Source of the DNA: Vitis vinifera
Lineage: Eukaryota > Streptophyta > Magnoliopsida > Vitales > Vitaceae
Assembly: GCF_030704535.1 (NCBI RefSeq)
Contig: NC_081806.1
Coordinates: 4,475,001-4,539,000 of the forward strand
DNA: 64,000 nt
Direction: 5' to 3'
The first letter of the stretch is position 1. Every line of letters begins with the position of its first letter. The notes under the pieces were generated by a model. The model searched no databases. It saw only the letters and a list, made by a program, of their open reading frames with translations, and was not told the DNA's origin. Shown here in pieces: positions 23,829 to 35,980 of this stretch. Position numbers and translations under genes: made by a program.

Positions 23829-25264
23829 TAGGGAGGTAAGTAGGAAGTCCCCCTTGCCGTCTTGGCAGAATCATTTTTATTGATGTCCACGCTCCCATCG
23901 CCTCCGGCTGCCGAATGCTTCTTCTAGTCACGTGCGTAACAACTGTTTTTGAAAGATCCATGGAATGGAATCTCTTCGGTCAATGTCCGTACACATGACG
24001 CATTACTTTGTGACTTCGTGACGTCATTTTGGCTCCTCGAAAAATATACCTTCCTTTGTTTATAGACATAGGAAAATAATATGATGTAATTCCAGAAATC
24101 TCCCCACGGTTTGACTTTATTACATGGTCCGTACTCTGTTTTTAACACCACTGCCCTTCACGTCTGGCGCTGAATATAATAGGAATATCCTGATGTCACA
24201 CGCTGCTTTGCACTTGTCTGACGTAGCCCTTTTAACTTACCTTTAATTTAGAAATAAACTAAAGTAAAATTAGGATTAATTATTGTAATTATATAGCTAA
24301 TTGTAATTTAATGCTTTTATTAAAAATTAATTTAAACGAAATTGAATCTTATGGAATCATGCAAAGATAGAAAAACTTGAACCAATGATGAGAGAAAATG
24401 AAAAAATATAAATAAAAAAAAAAAAGGGCAGGCGCGGCTCGCGGAGGGGACATGGCTGATTTCTCACGTGCTTGAACAGTGAGAGGCACGTGTGGACATC
24501 CGACATGGAAGCAGGTGGGATCTGGTGCGACAACACTCATGGCACAATGTGGGTGGGAGTGGGTATGAGTGCCCTTTTTTTTTTTTTTTTTCTCTCTTTA
24601 ATTTTTATTTTATTTTAATATTTTAAATTTCCATGCAAATGATCCCTCCTTAACCTCCCCCATCAATATAATTTTTTCTTAATATAGTTTCGGTTAACAC
24701 TTAGCTTTCACGGACAACGAACCAAATCATTGCTACCATGCTCTCCACTTATTTCACAGAATTTGTTATTATTATGATAAATAATTCTCCTAATCTCCAT
24801 CCCCAATTTATAATTAATAATTATAGTCAGTATAACCAAACAATGGAGCGGACAATATTTTATAATATTTAAGGGGTTGGTCCATTACCTTTCTTTTTTC
24901 CTTTTCAAAAATATAATAATTAAATGTGTTTTTATATGTTAGTATGTTGAAAATGAGGGCTTCGCTTTTGCTAGCTTTGTGGGGGAAAATTTTCCAATTA
25001 ACATAATGTGATTGAGTACCATTATTATACTTTTTCTTTTATGCCTTTTTTAAGCGGTCAATCATGCTTTGATTTAGTTTTTCGATGAAGTGCCGAAACT
25101 GCCCTTGCTCTTCCGGATTTGATTTAATTGCGGGAGGGGAGTATCGTCTTTCTGCAATGTCGGTCCGCTTTTGAGAAGAAAAGAGTAGAAAATGAGATTT
25201 GGTGGGTATATTTTTGAAAGTTTATGGGGTTGCTTAGAACAAAAGAAAATTCGTTCGATTGCTC

Positions 25265-25286
25265 GCCTGCCTGCCTGCCTGCCTGC
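25265..25286. repeat. (GCCT)n microsatellite
   Basis: Five perfect GCCT units plus GC. Confidence 0.85.
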
Positions 25287-25373
25287 AGTGTTTAGCGCGT
25301 TCACATGCTGCGAGTGTAAAATACATACATGATTTCTCCAAATTGGAATTCGTGTGGGAGCGTGTTGCACGTG

Positions 25374-26646
25374 AGATGAGAGGTTTAGTGGGGAGAATTT
25401 TAAATGAAAGATGGTTGTTGTTTTATTAGAAGTGGCGTTTGTCGTATAGCCAAGATCCTAGCAGATTCTCACCATTTCATACGAAGCTAATAATTCCCAT
25501 TATAATAAATTAAAATTCAAAATTCCATGGGGATAAAACTCGAATAGGACCGCAAAAGCCGAGGATACTTATACCCCGCACATGCACACCATCACCAAAA
25601 GCTGATGTTTGTCATTTGCTTGTTTCTTAGTTTTAATCTTTGGAAAATATACCTTGTTGTTCCCAGATTATCCCAACTTTTACCCACAATCAAAGTCTAG
25701 TTTTTGTAAGACTCTATGTGATGTCAACGGTAAGCAAAAGGGCGATGAAGAAGGATAAAAAAGCGCGATGTTTGAGACTGAGACGACGAGTCTTACTCCA
25801 GCCCAAGGTCATCTCCACACATTGGGCCAGTTCAGTAATTAAAAAAGAAAGCCTAGCCCAAGCTCCCCTTCAGGCTAAAAGTCTAGGCCCAGAAAAATCC
25901 ATGGGCTCGGGATTATATTTCAATTGAAAAGCGCGTGTCGTTTCTTCGGCCCATTAAATTTCGGTGTCGGTCATATCTAGGAGTGAACTTGAATGGGTAG
26001 GTCCATTCAGCCCTAACACTTTTATAATATTTTTTCAACTTAGAATTTAATACTTTTATAATATTTATAATTTATATTATTCCATATATTAATACTTATT
26101 TTCTTCATTGTCTTTGTAGATTGTTAGAAGAAGTATCAAATTATAATTATTTTCTTATTTTTATATAAAATATATATAAATATATAAAGAGAATTTTGAT
26201 CATCCAATAATCAATTCAATAAACTAAAATCTAATTCGATCAACTCGAAGTTAAAAAAAAAATGATGTTGAATTATGTTTGAATCAATTTTATACCTGGC
26301 ATTAGAGATTAAATTAATTAAGTTCTTAAATAAAGATCATCCGGGCATCCCAAGTTCCAACCCTAAATTATCCAGTGAAGTGGGCCAGAGCATGGCTAGG
26401 GAAGGTGCCTGTTCCGACGTCACACCTAATCACACCCAACGATTAACTGTCACCCTGACCAAAAGAGTTGAGCTGTGGACGTGTCCATTTCAAAGCCACA
26501 GATTTAACGGTCTCATTTCCCTCGCTTTTTGGCCGATCTTCTGCTTCAGACTTCAGTAGTCACACCTGGCTCACTTTAGCCTTCTTCGAACTCTCTTCCC
26601 TACGCTTACCGCGCACCTTAGCAGGCACTCTAGGGCTTTCTCATCC
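25374..26646. other. Photolyase upstream region
   Basis: This is the presumed promoter and 5' UTR. It contains TGGGCC/GGCCCA site II-like motifs at about 25800-25960 and 26380, plus AACCCTAA at 26360. No TATA box could be assigned with confidence. Confidence 0.4.
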
Positions 26647-29600
26647 ATGGCCTCTCCATCTTCAGCCCTTAACAAATCGTCCATGGTTCAACAGGGAAGA
26701 ATCAGGGTTTTGAAGGAAGGATCCACGCCGTCTGGTCGAGATGCGGGTCCCGTAGTCTACTGGATGTTTAGAGATCAACGGTTGAGAGACAACTGGGCAT
26801 TGATCCACGCCGTTGATCAGGCCAACAAAGCCAATGTTCCTGTGGCTATAGCCTTCAATTTGTTCGATCAGTTCTTGGGGGCCAAAGCTCGGCAGTTAGG
26901 GTTTATGTTGAGAGGTTTGCGACTTCTCCATCGTGATCTCGAACAAACTCTTCAGATTCCGTTTTTCTTGTTTCAGGCATATACCTTCGAAATATTGGCT
27001 AGTCTTTTAGATTCCCATTCTGTTTGGTTGCCGGGAAACTGGGAAAAATAAAAGATTTTTTATTTTTATTTTCTTGCCAAACTGGTTATTTGTATGACAA
27101 GTGAGTGAGAAAGGCGGTGGTGTTTGTTTTTTTGGCTGAATAGAAAAAGCTAAACTTTTTGATCGTTCACTTTAGTTATATTGGTTAATATCTTACTTTT
27201 AGCTTACTATTAAGCCAAAAAACAAACACCACCTTTGAACTAACTACCAAAGTTATATAATGTTACGGTTTCAGTTTTTAGTTTTCTAAGCAATCTGTTG
27301 AATGGAAATTTTGTTATGTTTGAGAGTTTTAATTTCTTTCTTCTTTCTACTCCCGGCAACCAAATAGAGCATTATAATTAGGAACTTATTATTTTGTGCG
27401 TTCGTTCATTTTAGGGGGAAGCCATAGAAACTATTCCCAATTTTCTTAGGGAATATGGAGCTTCACTTCTTGTAACGGACTTCTCACCTTTACGTGAAGT
27501 TCAGAAATGGAAAGAGGAAATTTGCAAGAGGGTGGGGAAAAAAGTGTCCATACATGAAGTTGATGCTCACAATATTGTGCCTACTTGGGTTGCATCCGAG
27601 AAATTGGAGTATAGTGCTAGGACAATAAGGGGTAAGATCAATAAACTGCTTCCTGAGTATCTCATTGATTTTCCAACATTACAACCTCCGAGTATAAAAT
27701 GGGCTGGCACAAATCAGTCCATAGATTGGGATGACCTGATTACTGAAGTTTTGAGGTAAACATTCAAATTTGGTGGAAATGGGTTTAGGTTGATTCTTTG
27801 AAACTGTGATATTAATAGTAGTTTTATCTGGCTAGGGAAGGGGCAGAAGTCCCTGAAATCAAATGGTGTGAATCAGGAGAAAATGCAGCGGTGGAAATAT
27901 TGATGGGAAGTAAAAATGGGTTCCTGACAAAGAGGTTGAAGAATTATTCTACAGACCGGAATAACCCATTAAAGCCTGGAGCGCTCTCTGGTCTCTCTCC
28001 ATATTTGCATTTTGGACAAATATCTGCACAACGGTGTGCCTTAGAGGCAAAAAAAAATCGGAAAAATTGCCCTCAGGTCTGTGGTGTAAGATCTTGGGGT
28101 TGATTCTGTGGCTTTAATCTTAGTTTAAGAATCTGATAGTTGATTTTGATATGAATAAACCTCCTTGAAAGCTGAAATAGCCTCATTGAGTGTCAATATA
28201 GCACATGCTCCCCACAATTTGCATTTGTTTGTTCCTCATTTGTTGTTCAGTAGTTATATCTGCTTTCTAGCTCAATCTGCCTGCACCCATTATTTTGAAG
28301 GCAGTTGATGTGTTCTTGGAGGAGTTGATTGTGCGGAGGGAACTTGCTGATAACTTTTGCTTCTACCAGCCTCGATATAATTCATTACAGGGGGCATGGG
28401 AATGGGCGCGTAAGACCTTGATGGACCATGCCTCTGACAAGCGAGAACATATCTATACGTGAGTGGAATGGCCTTTTTTTTTCTTATTGCTTATGGCTAA
28501 GGCAGATGGAGTTTTCTCTTTGTTACTCGTTGATTTTCGAGTAGGGTGATCAGACTTTTGAAATGGTTATAATCTGCAGGAAGGAGCAACTGGAGAATGC
28601 ACAAACTGCCGATCCTGTAAGCTGAAATTTCAAAGATTATTTTTTTAAAATGCTGTTCGGTTTAAAGAATCTTGATGTTTTAAGGTTTATTTCATGGTTG
28701 CCATACCTTAACAAGGCCCATTACTGGGATTTCCATTTGCATTATTAAAGTACTGAAGCCTACACCATCTCTATATCTTATCATTGTCTTGATAATTTAA
28801 CTATGCTATTATTGTAATTATTAAATTGCAATTTCAGCTCTGGAACGCTTCTCAGTTGGAGATGGTTCATTATGGGAAGATGCATGGTTTTATGCGGCAA
28901 GTAACTTCTTAATGACTACATTCCTTTTCTTGGTTGCAACTTCTGGAATATCTTATAATATCTCTTTCATTCCTGTGTTTTTTCTCTCTTTCGATTATAG
29001 GGGCGGGGAAGCTACTGTTTACTATTATTACTATTATTATTATTATTATAGTTCTTCTTCTTCTTCTTATTATTATTCTCTTGAACCTTGAAACTGTATT
29101 TCAAGACCCCTGTTTCTCTGATAAGAAAATCTCTGTAACAATATCATTGTAAGTAAAGTTTTATTTTGACAAATATCATCTGTTCTGTTTTGTTAGTTTT
29201 CAATGTTGTTTTATGTTTTTATGTGTTTTTATGATGATCCTCAGATCCTATAAAAAATGTTATCAGAGCCAAATTACTATTCTTAGGCTTGTTCAGTGAA
29301 GTCAAGTTAAAACTTAGTTAAACTAAATTAAGGAATAATGTTGGTCAGCCTTAGACTGTTGGTAGAAAAGGGTGGTCCCATTGGGCCTTAATCTCAGTCC
29401 AGCAAAAGTTTTAATAAGATTTAAATAAAATGAGTAATTTATTAAGAAGGCTTACACATAGTAATAGTACTAATAGTATGTCTAGAATGGATAGTAATTT
29501 TTATTTTTTAGAACCCGCTTCAAGACTAGACAATCAAGCAAACTTTTCAATGGAAAAAATGGAAAATTATTACAAAATTGGTCAATACCAAATCAAGACA

Positions 29601-32600
29601 TTTAGACTATATATTTGTGTAGGACAAGAACAAGAAGCAGTTCAACTTCTTAATCCTAAAGATATACCACATTTAAAGAAAAATTACAGATTACTTCACA
29701 TAGGATCTATACATGTTGTTAAACCATTAACAAAACTAGGATTAAACAAACCTGTTTGTGTTTGTTTAGGAGATGCAAGACAACAATTTTGGAGATTCAG
29801 TAAGTGGGTTATTGGAATCAAACATGGTCCATTGACCAATTTATTTCAATTGTTATCCTAATCTAACATTAAGTTCTATAGATGATGAGTCCCCTTTACA
29901 AAGCTTTAATTCTTAATATTCAAACTAAAGGATATGACCTAGATTCAAGATCCAAATATTCACTAATAATTTACAAATTATATTATAAAGCTTTGACAGC
30001 TTCACTCAATCCCAGATGCTTGATGTCATCTCCTTTAGGAAAAACTTTGATATTCCAAGCAAATGATGAACATCCATCAACAAAGGTTCCTATGTGGTTG
30101 GCATAGGAACAGTTGGCAACTTCAAAATGGGATTTCAAAAATCAACCACCCCTTAAAAATTGAAAATATGCAACTTGCCTATTATATTGAAGACAGAGAA
30201 GGGATAATAACCATAGAATTCTCTCCTTCAACCTCTAGGAATCAAGACTATAAATCAAGAGCTTCTTCCTCTAGATTTTCTTTTAGTTACACACCTACAA
30301 GAAATAGGAATCAAGAATTATAAGGAGTAAAATTTCGACCTTATATTCCAAGACCCATTCTATCAAGAAAATGAATTCCCAAGACTTTCCCCCACTTAGT
30401 CTCAAATTTAAGAAGACCTCTTGAACCAACACAATTATTCACAATACCTAAAAATTTTGAGATTAACAAAGATTATTAGATTTGAATTTCTATTAAAAAG
30501 CAATAAAGAAAAGAGAAAATGGTTCTTTTCAAAATTCTCCCAAGAAAAAAGAAACAAATTTAGAGAAGAATACTATAAATATATGGAAGAACATCAAGTA
30601 TGTATTCCTATGTTTATTTGGTTTGAAATCAATGCCTTTAATAAAAAAAAATAGAACATCCTTTTATTACAAAATCTATAATGTGGAAGTAATAGCTCCG
30701 CCTTTTAAAATTATTTACAAAAAGGAAGACGAAACAAGAGGAGTGATATTAAAGTTATTCAATAACAAAATAACTATACAAATCAAATATTAAAAATGTT
30801 AGTTGGTCAAGTAAATAGAATAGAAGACAATAAAGTTGAAAAGCACCTCAATTGATCCACTTCTTAATGAACTTATTAAAAAATTAGAAAAATTTGAAAT
30901 ATTTACCCCTTCTTCTAATACTATTAATGCCTTAGAAAACGTTCAAATTAACCATAGAAGAATTAGAAAATATATTCAAATTTGATGAAGAATTGCAAAT
31001 CAATAAAATTCATAATTATCAATCAAAACCTAAAACAAGAAATTACTATCTTAGATGAACTCTTACTTACATGCAACATGAAGAAGGAAGTCATTTCACT
31101 TAATCAAAATATGATAGAGAAGGAATATTTGAATGAAATACATATGGAAAAAGTGAACATCGAATATTTAATACTCATCAAGAAATGATAATGACGATTG
31201 TTGCCTACAAAGTAAGAAAAAATACAGATCACATGATTGCATATCATCTAGTTGTAGGATTCACAGGACAATTAAAATGATGGTGGGATAACAATCTCAA
31301 TCATCAAGACCACAATTATATTTTAAATGTTATAAAATAAGAAGATCAATGTGATATCCCATATCAATTAAGGGTAGAAGTTCCTCGTATTACATATGCA
31401 GTGCTCTCCTTTAACTGTGTAGAGGCATTTTAAAGCTGTGAGGGTCCATTCTGCCTAGAATGGACAATATCTACATGAAAGGAAAAGAATCATTACAAAT
31501 AGTACTAAAGTCGGTCCCTAATCTTGATGTGAGACTTTGTTTGTTTGACCTTACTGTAGTAACCTTGCAATCCCATGGGATACAAAAAAAATATATTATC
31601 TCTACATAGGAGGGTGAATGTGATATATCCCATATTGGTTAGGAGAAGAAATTTTTGACACTATATATATATAGTGAGCTCCTTTTAACTATGTAGATGT
31701 GTTTAAGCTTTGAGAGCCTATTGAGCCAATGAGTTTAAATGGATAGTATCTAAAAAGGGAGAAGGTTGTTATAATCAATTTCAAGATGTTGTAAATACCT
31801 TAATAAATGTACTAACAAAACATTTCTTAGGAAAACTCTTATAGTGGGATATTGAATTAACTTCAAAATTAGATTTTGAGGGAATCGGTATTTTCATATT
31901 GATCTACATAGCCCATGCTCGAGCTCATATTCCTTGATGATAGAGTTTATGAGGGTTGTATGAGTTTTTAATTCACATGTGTATATAAGGGTACTTTGGT
32001 AAATATGCAAGGTCGCACAGGAGCTTATGAACGAACTCTCTAAATTGAGCTAATTGATTAATTGGAGCCAAATTTTGTTAATTAATTAATTAGGATCCTT
32101 TTTTGGTTAAATTAAGTGACCTAAGCCCAAGGTGGGCTCAAGTCACTAAAGCCGAAGGGAAGTCTATAAATACCCCATCTTAATGGTTAAGGCTTCAGTC
32201 TTGCTTCTTGTCCACTTAGAGAGAGAGAACCCTAACCTCCAATCTCTATGAGATCTCTACCATCTCTGTGTCTAGGTTCAAGGAAGAACCATCGGGCGGA
32301 AGACTCTACGTTTATAAAAGATCTTCTATGGATTTGGTACTTTCCATACTGACAGGAATTGATCTAAGAATGTCTAGATCTGATGTAATTGATTCTAAAG
32401 GATTAGATCTAGATCCTAAACGGCTTTTATTGCTTATTTGCTTCTATTGCTAGGATCTAGAGAGCCTTAGGAAGATTGCATACACCTAACTAATCCAGGG
32501 CTAGGGAATGGAGTAATCCAAATTTCCCCCTACATAAATGTCCTGGTTTTCCACATTTATGGGAGTCTTAGATTCAGATTTTTTTTATAGTTTATAGTTT

Positions 32601-33943
32601 TTGTTGTTTCTCATTTTTCTCTTTAATGCATTGTCTTTTATGGTTTTTATAATATTTTAAACATTTATGATATTTTTTCTTTCTTTTTTCTTTTTTGATG
32701 CAGAGGAGGAGTTAGGGTTTCATCCATGCACTGAGCACAAAAGGATTCTAACTCCTTTTTACTAGATTTGAATTCTTTTTGAATTCTTGCATTAATTTTT
32801 AACAAAGAGCATAAAGATAAAACTTTTTGATTTATATAATTAATAATTTCTCCAATACATTTAAGGCTTCATAAGTAATTACACCATCAAATTTTTCTTT
32901 GATCCTAAGTTTGACTCTTTCTGGAAATACCCTTGGAAGACCATCTGTAAATCTGTCTTTTCGGTGAGGTTGATTACCATCTGTTCTGGTTTTATTATTA
33001 TTATTACGATGCTGTGATGTTCTGGACAGTGTCACATCATTCTGTTTGATTGCATCATAGTTTGAATATACTTATGGAAACATTTAACTATTTGATGCAT
33101 TAGCTTGATTATTGAGTTTCCAAGTTTTTCGAGATCCTGATTCTGTTGCCATTAAAACAAAATGTATAGTTGATAATGCCTTCTACACTAGAGTAGTTTA
33201 TTGCAGTTTTGAGGTTTTTTGTTGGAGATATATTTTGTGGGTTTAAACAAAAAAGATAAAAAACATTTGCAGGATGTATTGGGCAAAGAAGATCCTTGAA
33301 TGGACCAGAGGACCTGAAGAAGCCCTTGCAATATCAATTTATTTGAACGACAAGGTAAGTTAACTGAAATACCAGGGTGCTACCATGAATGCTGTTACCC
33401 TAACTCTCTGCAAGTTTCTTTACATATAATACATCTGCATGCAGTATGAAATAGATGGGAGGGATCCAAATGGATATGTTGGCTGCATGTGGTCGATCTG
33501 TGGTGTTCATGACCAGGTTTGACTCTTTCTATGTGTGTGTGGCTCTCAGTGTAGAGAAGCATGCACCTATTTTAACTGAAAATGCAAAGCAAGTTACTAA
33601 AACTCTGCTGTGAGGTAAGATGATGATGCACCATAGGAACAGAATGAACCATAAATATTAGGTATCGAAAGCAATCCTATCTTCTTTTTGAATAAAGAAA
33701 CAAGGCTTCCTAAATTAAGTCCCTGGCCATTTTGATACATGAATATTGAGTCATTGGCTCTCTTTTCAGGGTTGGCAAGAGCGACAGATATTTGGGAAAA
33801 TTCGCTACATGAACTATGCAGGCTGCAAGAGGAAATTTGATGTTGATGGATACATTGCACATGTTAAGAGGCTAGTTACCGAAACCAAGAAGAGGAAAGC
33901 AGAAAGCTCTCTAGGTAAGGAAGCAAAAGAACTTCGCGTTTGA
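26647..33943 (+). CDS. UVR2 (PHR1): Class II cyclobutane pyrimidine dimer DNA photolyase
   Basis: Nine exons: 26647-26976, 27415-27755, 27836-28076, 28301-28458, 28580-28616, 28838-28896, 33273-33354, 33445-33516 and 33770-33943 (TGA). They join in frame to 497 residues, matching the roughly 496 of Arabidopsis UVR2. The flavoenzyme splits UV-induced pyrimidine dimers using blue/UV-A light. The N-terminal alpha/beta domain starts at [19 protein letters not shown]; the C-terminal FAD domain has [63 protein letters not shown] and [20 protein letters not shown]. The tail is Lys/Arg-rich (about 475-490), perhaps a nuclear signal. Introns 1 and 6 use GC donors (26977 and 28897) because only these preserve the conserved Q-G and R-M junctions. 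Intron 6 (28897-33272) is inflated by a viral remnant and LTR-type elements. The coding sequence looks intact. Confidence 0.96.
27116..27233. mobile_element. Short MITE in photolyase intron 1
   Basis: The left end GGTGGTGTTTGTTTTTTTGG is followed by CT; the right end AGCCAAAAAACAAACACCAC is followed by C. These are near-perfect 21-base terminal inverted repeats enclosing about 75 bases. A longer copy is at 45498-45779. RNA across it would form a hairpin. Confidence 0.8.
29021..29080 (+). repeat. (ATT)n / (TTC)n microsatellite in photolyase intron 6
   Basis: A compound trinucleotide tract lies upstream of the viral remnant. Confidence 0.8.
29258..31870 (+). pseudogene. Endogenous pararetrovirus (Caulimoviridae) remnant, movement/coat region only
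   Basis: An integrated, decayed copy of the 5' part of a caulimovirid genome lies within photolyase intron 6. A primer-binding-site-like TGTTATCAGAGCC (29258-29270, one mismatch to the initiator-tRNA-Met complement) is followed by a movement-protein-like region of the 30K type (29430-29861, continuing in other frames at about 29882-30106 and 30063-30323). A linker region follows (about 30421-30790), then a coat-protein-like region near 30790-31340 with a GFTG...WW-type motif. Stops and frame changes break it at about 29862, 30107, 30324 and repeatedly after 30650. It is further split by the TRIM element at 31350-31773, after which coat-like sequence resumes to about 31843. No protease, reverse transcriptase or RNase H is present. 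One polyprotein starting with the movement protein suggests petuvirus/florendovirus relatives; the genus is uncertain. It cannot express a product. Confidence 0.72.
31350..31773 (+). mobile_element. TRIM-like miniature LTR retroelement nested in the viral remnant
   Basis: Direct terminal repeats lie at 31350-31497 (148 bases) and 31619-31773 (155 bases), both starting TGTGATAT.CCCATAT. A degraded primer-binding site follows the first repeat (TAGTACTAAAGTC) and a purine-rich AGGAGGGTGAA precedes the second. The element is flanked by a perfect 5-base duplication ATCAA (31345-31349, 31774-31778). It is non-coding. The LTRs have diverged visibly, so the insertion is old. It is of the same family as 6275-6661. 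Confidence 0.85.
31930..32560 (+). promoter_or_regulatory. LTR-like or viral promoter-like segment in photolyase intron 6
   Basis: A TATA box (TCTATAAATACCCC at about 32163) is followed by a leader-like pyrimidine/GA-rich sequence with GAGAGAGAGAACCCTAACC and later AT-rich DNA. This is typical of a solo LTR or a pararetroviral intergenic promoter. Clear termini or target duplications were not found, so the origin is unresolved. Confidence 0.4.
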
Positions 33944-35569
33944 AATCTAAAGGAATCAGAGTGGATGTGGGAGAACCACTGAAAACAAAATTTCATGCTT
34001 CCTATCTGGTGGATCACTTAACACTACAGAAAAAAAGTTAGTAACATGTAGGCATTAGTTTTTTTGACAAGGGGTCTGCTAATTTTTTCTTAGCCCACAG
34101 TTCTGAGACCATTGGCTTTTGTCGTCTTCTTTTGGCTCTGACAAAAAATTACCACTATTTTTCAAAATGGCCTGATAAATGTATTTATATCAAGCAAAAA
34201 GAATGGTACCTCGTCTTAATTGTGAATCTTTCATTGAAATGGATGTTAGTGACAATGGCTTTAGGCTTTGGAATTAATATATGCTGTTAGTTTAGCTTGG
34301 GTGTAAGGATCTCTCATAATGTTCAGAATATGTTATCTATCTTATATTCATCTGTAAGGTAGCCTTATAGGGTGAATATCATGGGGCTATTAAGCTGTTA
34401 CAAGAAATCTTGTACAACAAATTGTGCTTTATACCTTCTAAATCATTTTTTCTGATTGAATTTTTGTACAAGCTCGTATTTATATTTAATATGTCATGCA
34501 TCTTTAGCCATTGGGACTGATAAGTTCACATATTTACCAATTTACCGAGTATAGTACTCATCAATTTACTAGTGAGTATAGTTTTGTGTAGATGGCTTCT
34601 TTCCGTTTTAGTCAATTTCTCTATTGACATTCTTTTACATTTTATAGTTTGGGATGTTCATAATTTCTACCACTTGGAAATAAAAAACGTTATCAATAAG
34701 AATATCATTTTGATTCTATCTTTTTTACTAACCTTTTTCATAGGGTTTTCTTTAAGTTTTCGTCTTCTAAGGAATTTAGAATCAGCTAGTTTGCACACCA
34801 AGGATATGTCTTAGAAAAACTTGCTATTACATGAATTAATTGTTTTGTGGGTTCATCAACACTTGTTTTTCTTAGGGGGTTATCTGACATTGACACTTTT
34901 TATGTCAATACATGCATTTGGTGATTGATTTGCAATTCTTTGAAATTGAATATCCTTTCAACTTCTCACCCACATTTGAAGAATTGTTGTAGTAAGGATG
35001 ATCTTTGATCTTCCTTTAGAGTCCCATTGAAACCAAATCAAACCACAAGATCTTGAACTTTCTTCAACAATCTAAAATCTCTTTGGATCAAACCACCCTC
35101 AATCTATAATCACAAACTAAACACCAATCCAAGTTGCAGATGATATCATTTCCTAAAGATTAATTATAAGGTCATTATTGTAATATGACTACTAGGATTA
35201 TTTTAGGGAGTAGTATGTTGCTGTTTCAATTTATTACTTCTAAATTAATAAAAGAATGACAGAAGAGAGAACACATTCCCCTCTCTTATTCCATGTTCTT
35301 TAACATGATATGACAGCAAGTTTTAAACCCTGACTCCTTGTTGCAAACTGGATTTCAATTGGACATGGACTTTTTGCTCATTTTGTTATTCAACTAAGTT
35401 ACTTCAATGTCATTTGTTTAAATGGTTTCTAATAGCAATCTTGTTCTTAGGAGTTAAACTCAAGAAAATGTGATTTCTCTTATTGAAAACTATGGCCAAC
35501 TATTGGGTGCTTACAGTGGGAACAATTGAAGAAGCAAAGTTTCTCTTTGCTTTCAGTTTTTCAACAATG
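33944..35569. other. Photolyase 3' UTR and intergenic
   Basis: The probable 3' UTR is followed by non-coding sequence. A GAGAGA...TCTCTT hairpin occurs at 35260-35285. No gene is seen. Confidence 0.45.
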
Positions 35570-35980
35570 TTTTCAGAATTGGTTCATTAAATCAAGAAAG
35601 TTATTGAATCACGTTTCATTGGTTGAATCAATAGTTGAATTGCGATCGAATTGTGATATCAGTATTATTTCATAAAAATACTATTTATATAGTATTAAAA
35701 TTAAAAATAATTATAAAAATTAAGAATATGTAAATAATTACAAACATAGTAATTTTTTTTTTCAATCTTTGATATTATTAAAATAAATCATGGTAAGAAT
35801 AATATAAGTATATTAATATTTTTTATTTTATTAAATAAAATATATATATATATATATATATAGATATATTCATAATTGAAGAAAAAATTTATTATTTAAT
35901 TTTATCAACATGTTAAAGCTATATATTTTATTATTTTACTAATTTTTATACATAAATTAATAATTAAACATTACCTATAG
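35570..35980. repeat. Possible dispersed repeat (related to 7975-8440)
   Basis: Landmarks are shared with 7975-8440 (GGTTGAATCAATAGTTGAAT, TTTCATAAAAATA, TTTGATATTATTAAA). A (TA)n run lies at 35840-35862. The similarity is loose. Confidence 0.35.

Larger units (their letters stand above)
23371..25373. promoter_or_regulatory. Cluster of six G-box (CACGTG) motifs
   Basis: CACGTG occurs at 23371, 23391, 23929, 24465, 24487 and 25368. In AT-rich DNA one would be expected only every several kilobases. G-boxes bind bZIP and bHLH factors such as HY5 and PIFs. The cluster lies 1.3-3.3 kb upstream of the photolyase start codon, a gene class known to be light- and UV-B-regulated, but a functional link is inference. 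Confidence 0.45.

Noticed and set aside
26977-27051. Continuation of photolyase exon 1 to the stop at 27051
   Set aside because: It replaces the conserved Q-G junction with non-homologous residues. This is intron read-through after a GC donor.
35257-35269. Match to the first 13 bases of miR156 (TGACAGAAGAGAG)
   Set aside because: The following bases diverge, and the local hairpin is short and pairs the wrong segment. It is not a miRNA precursor.
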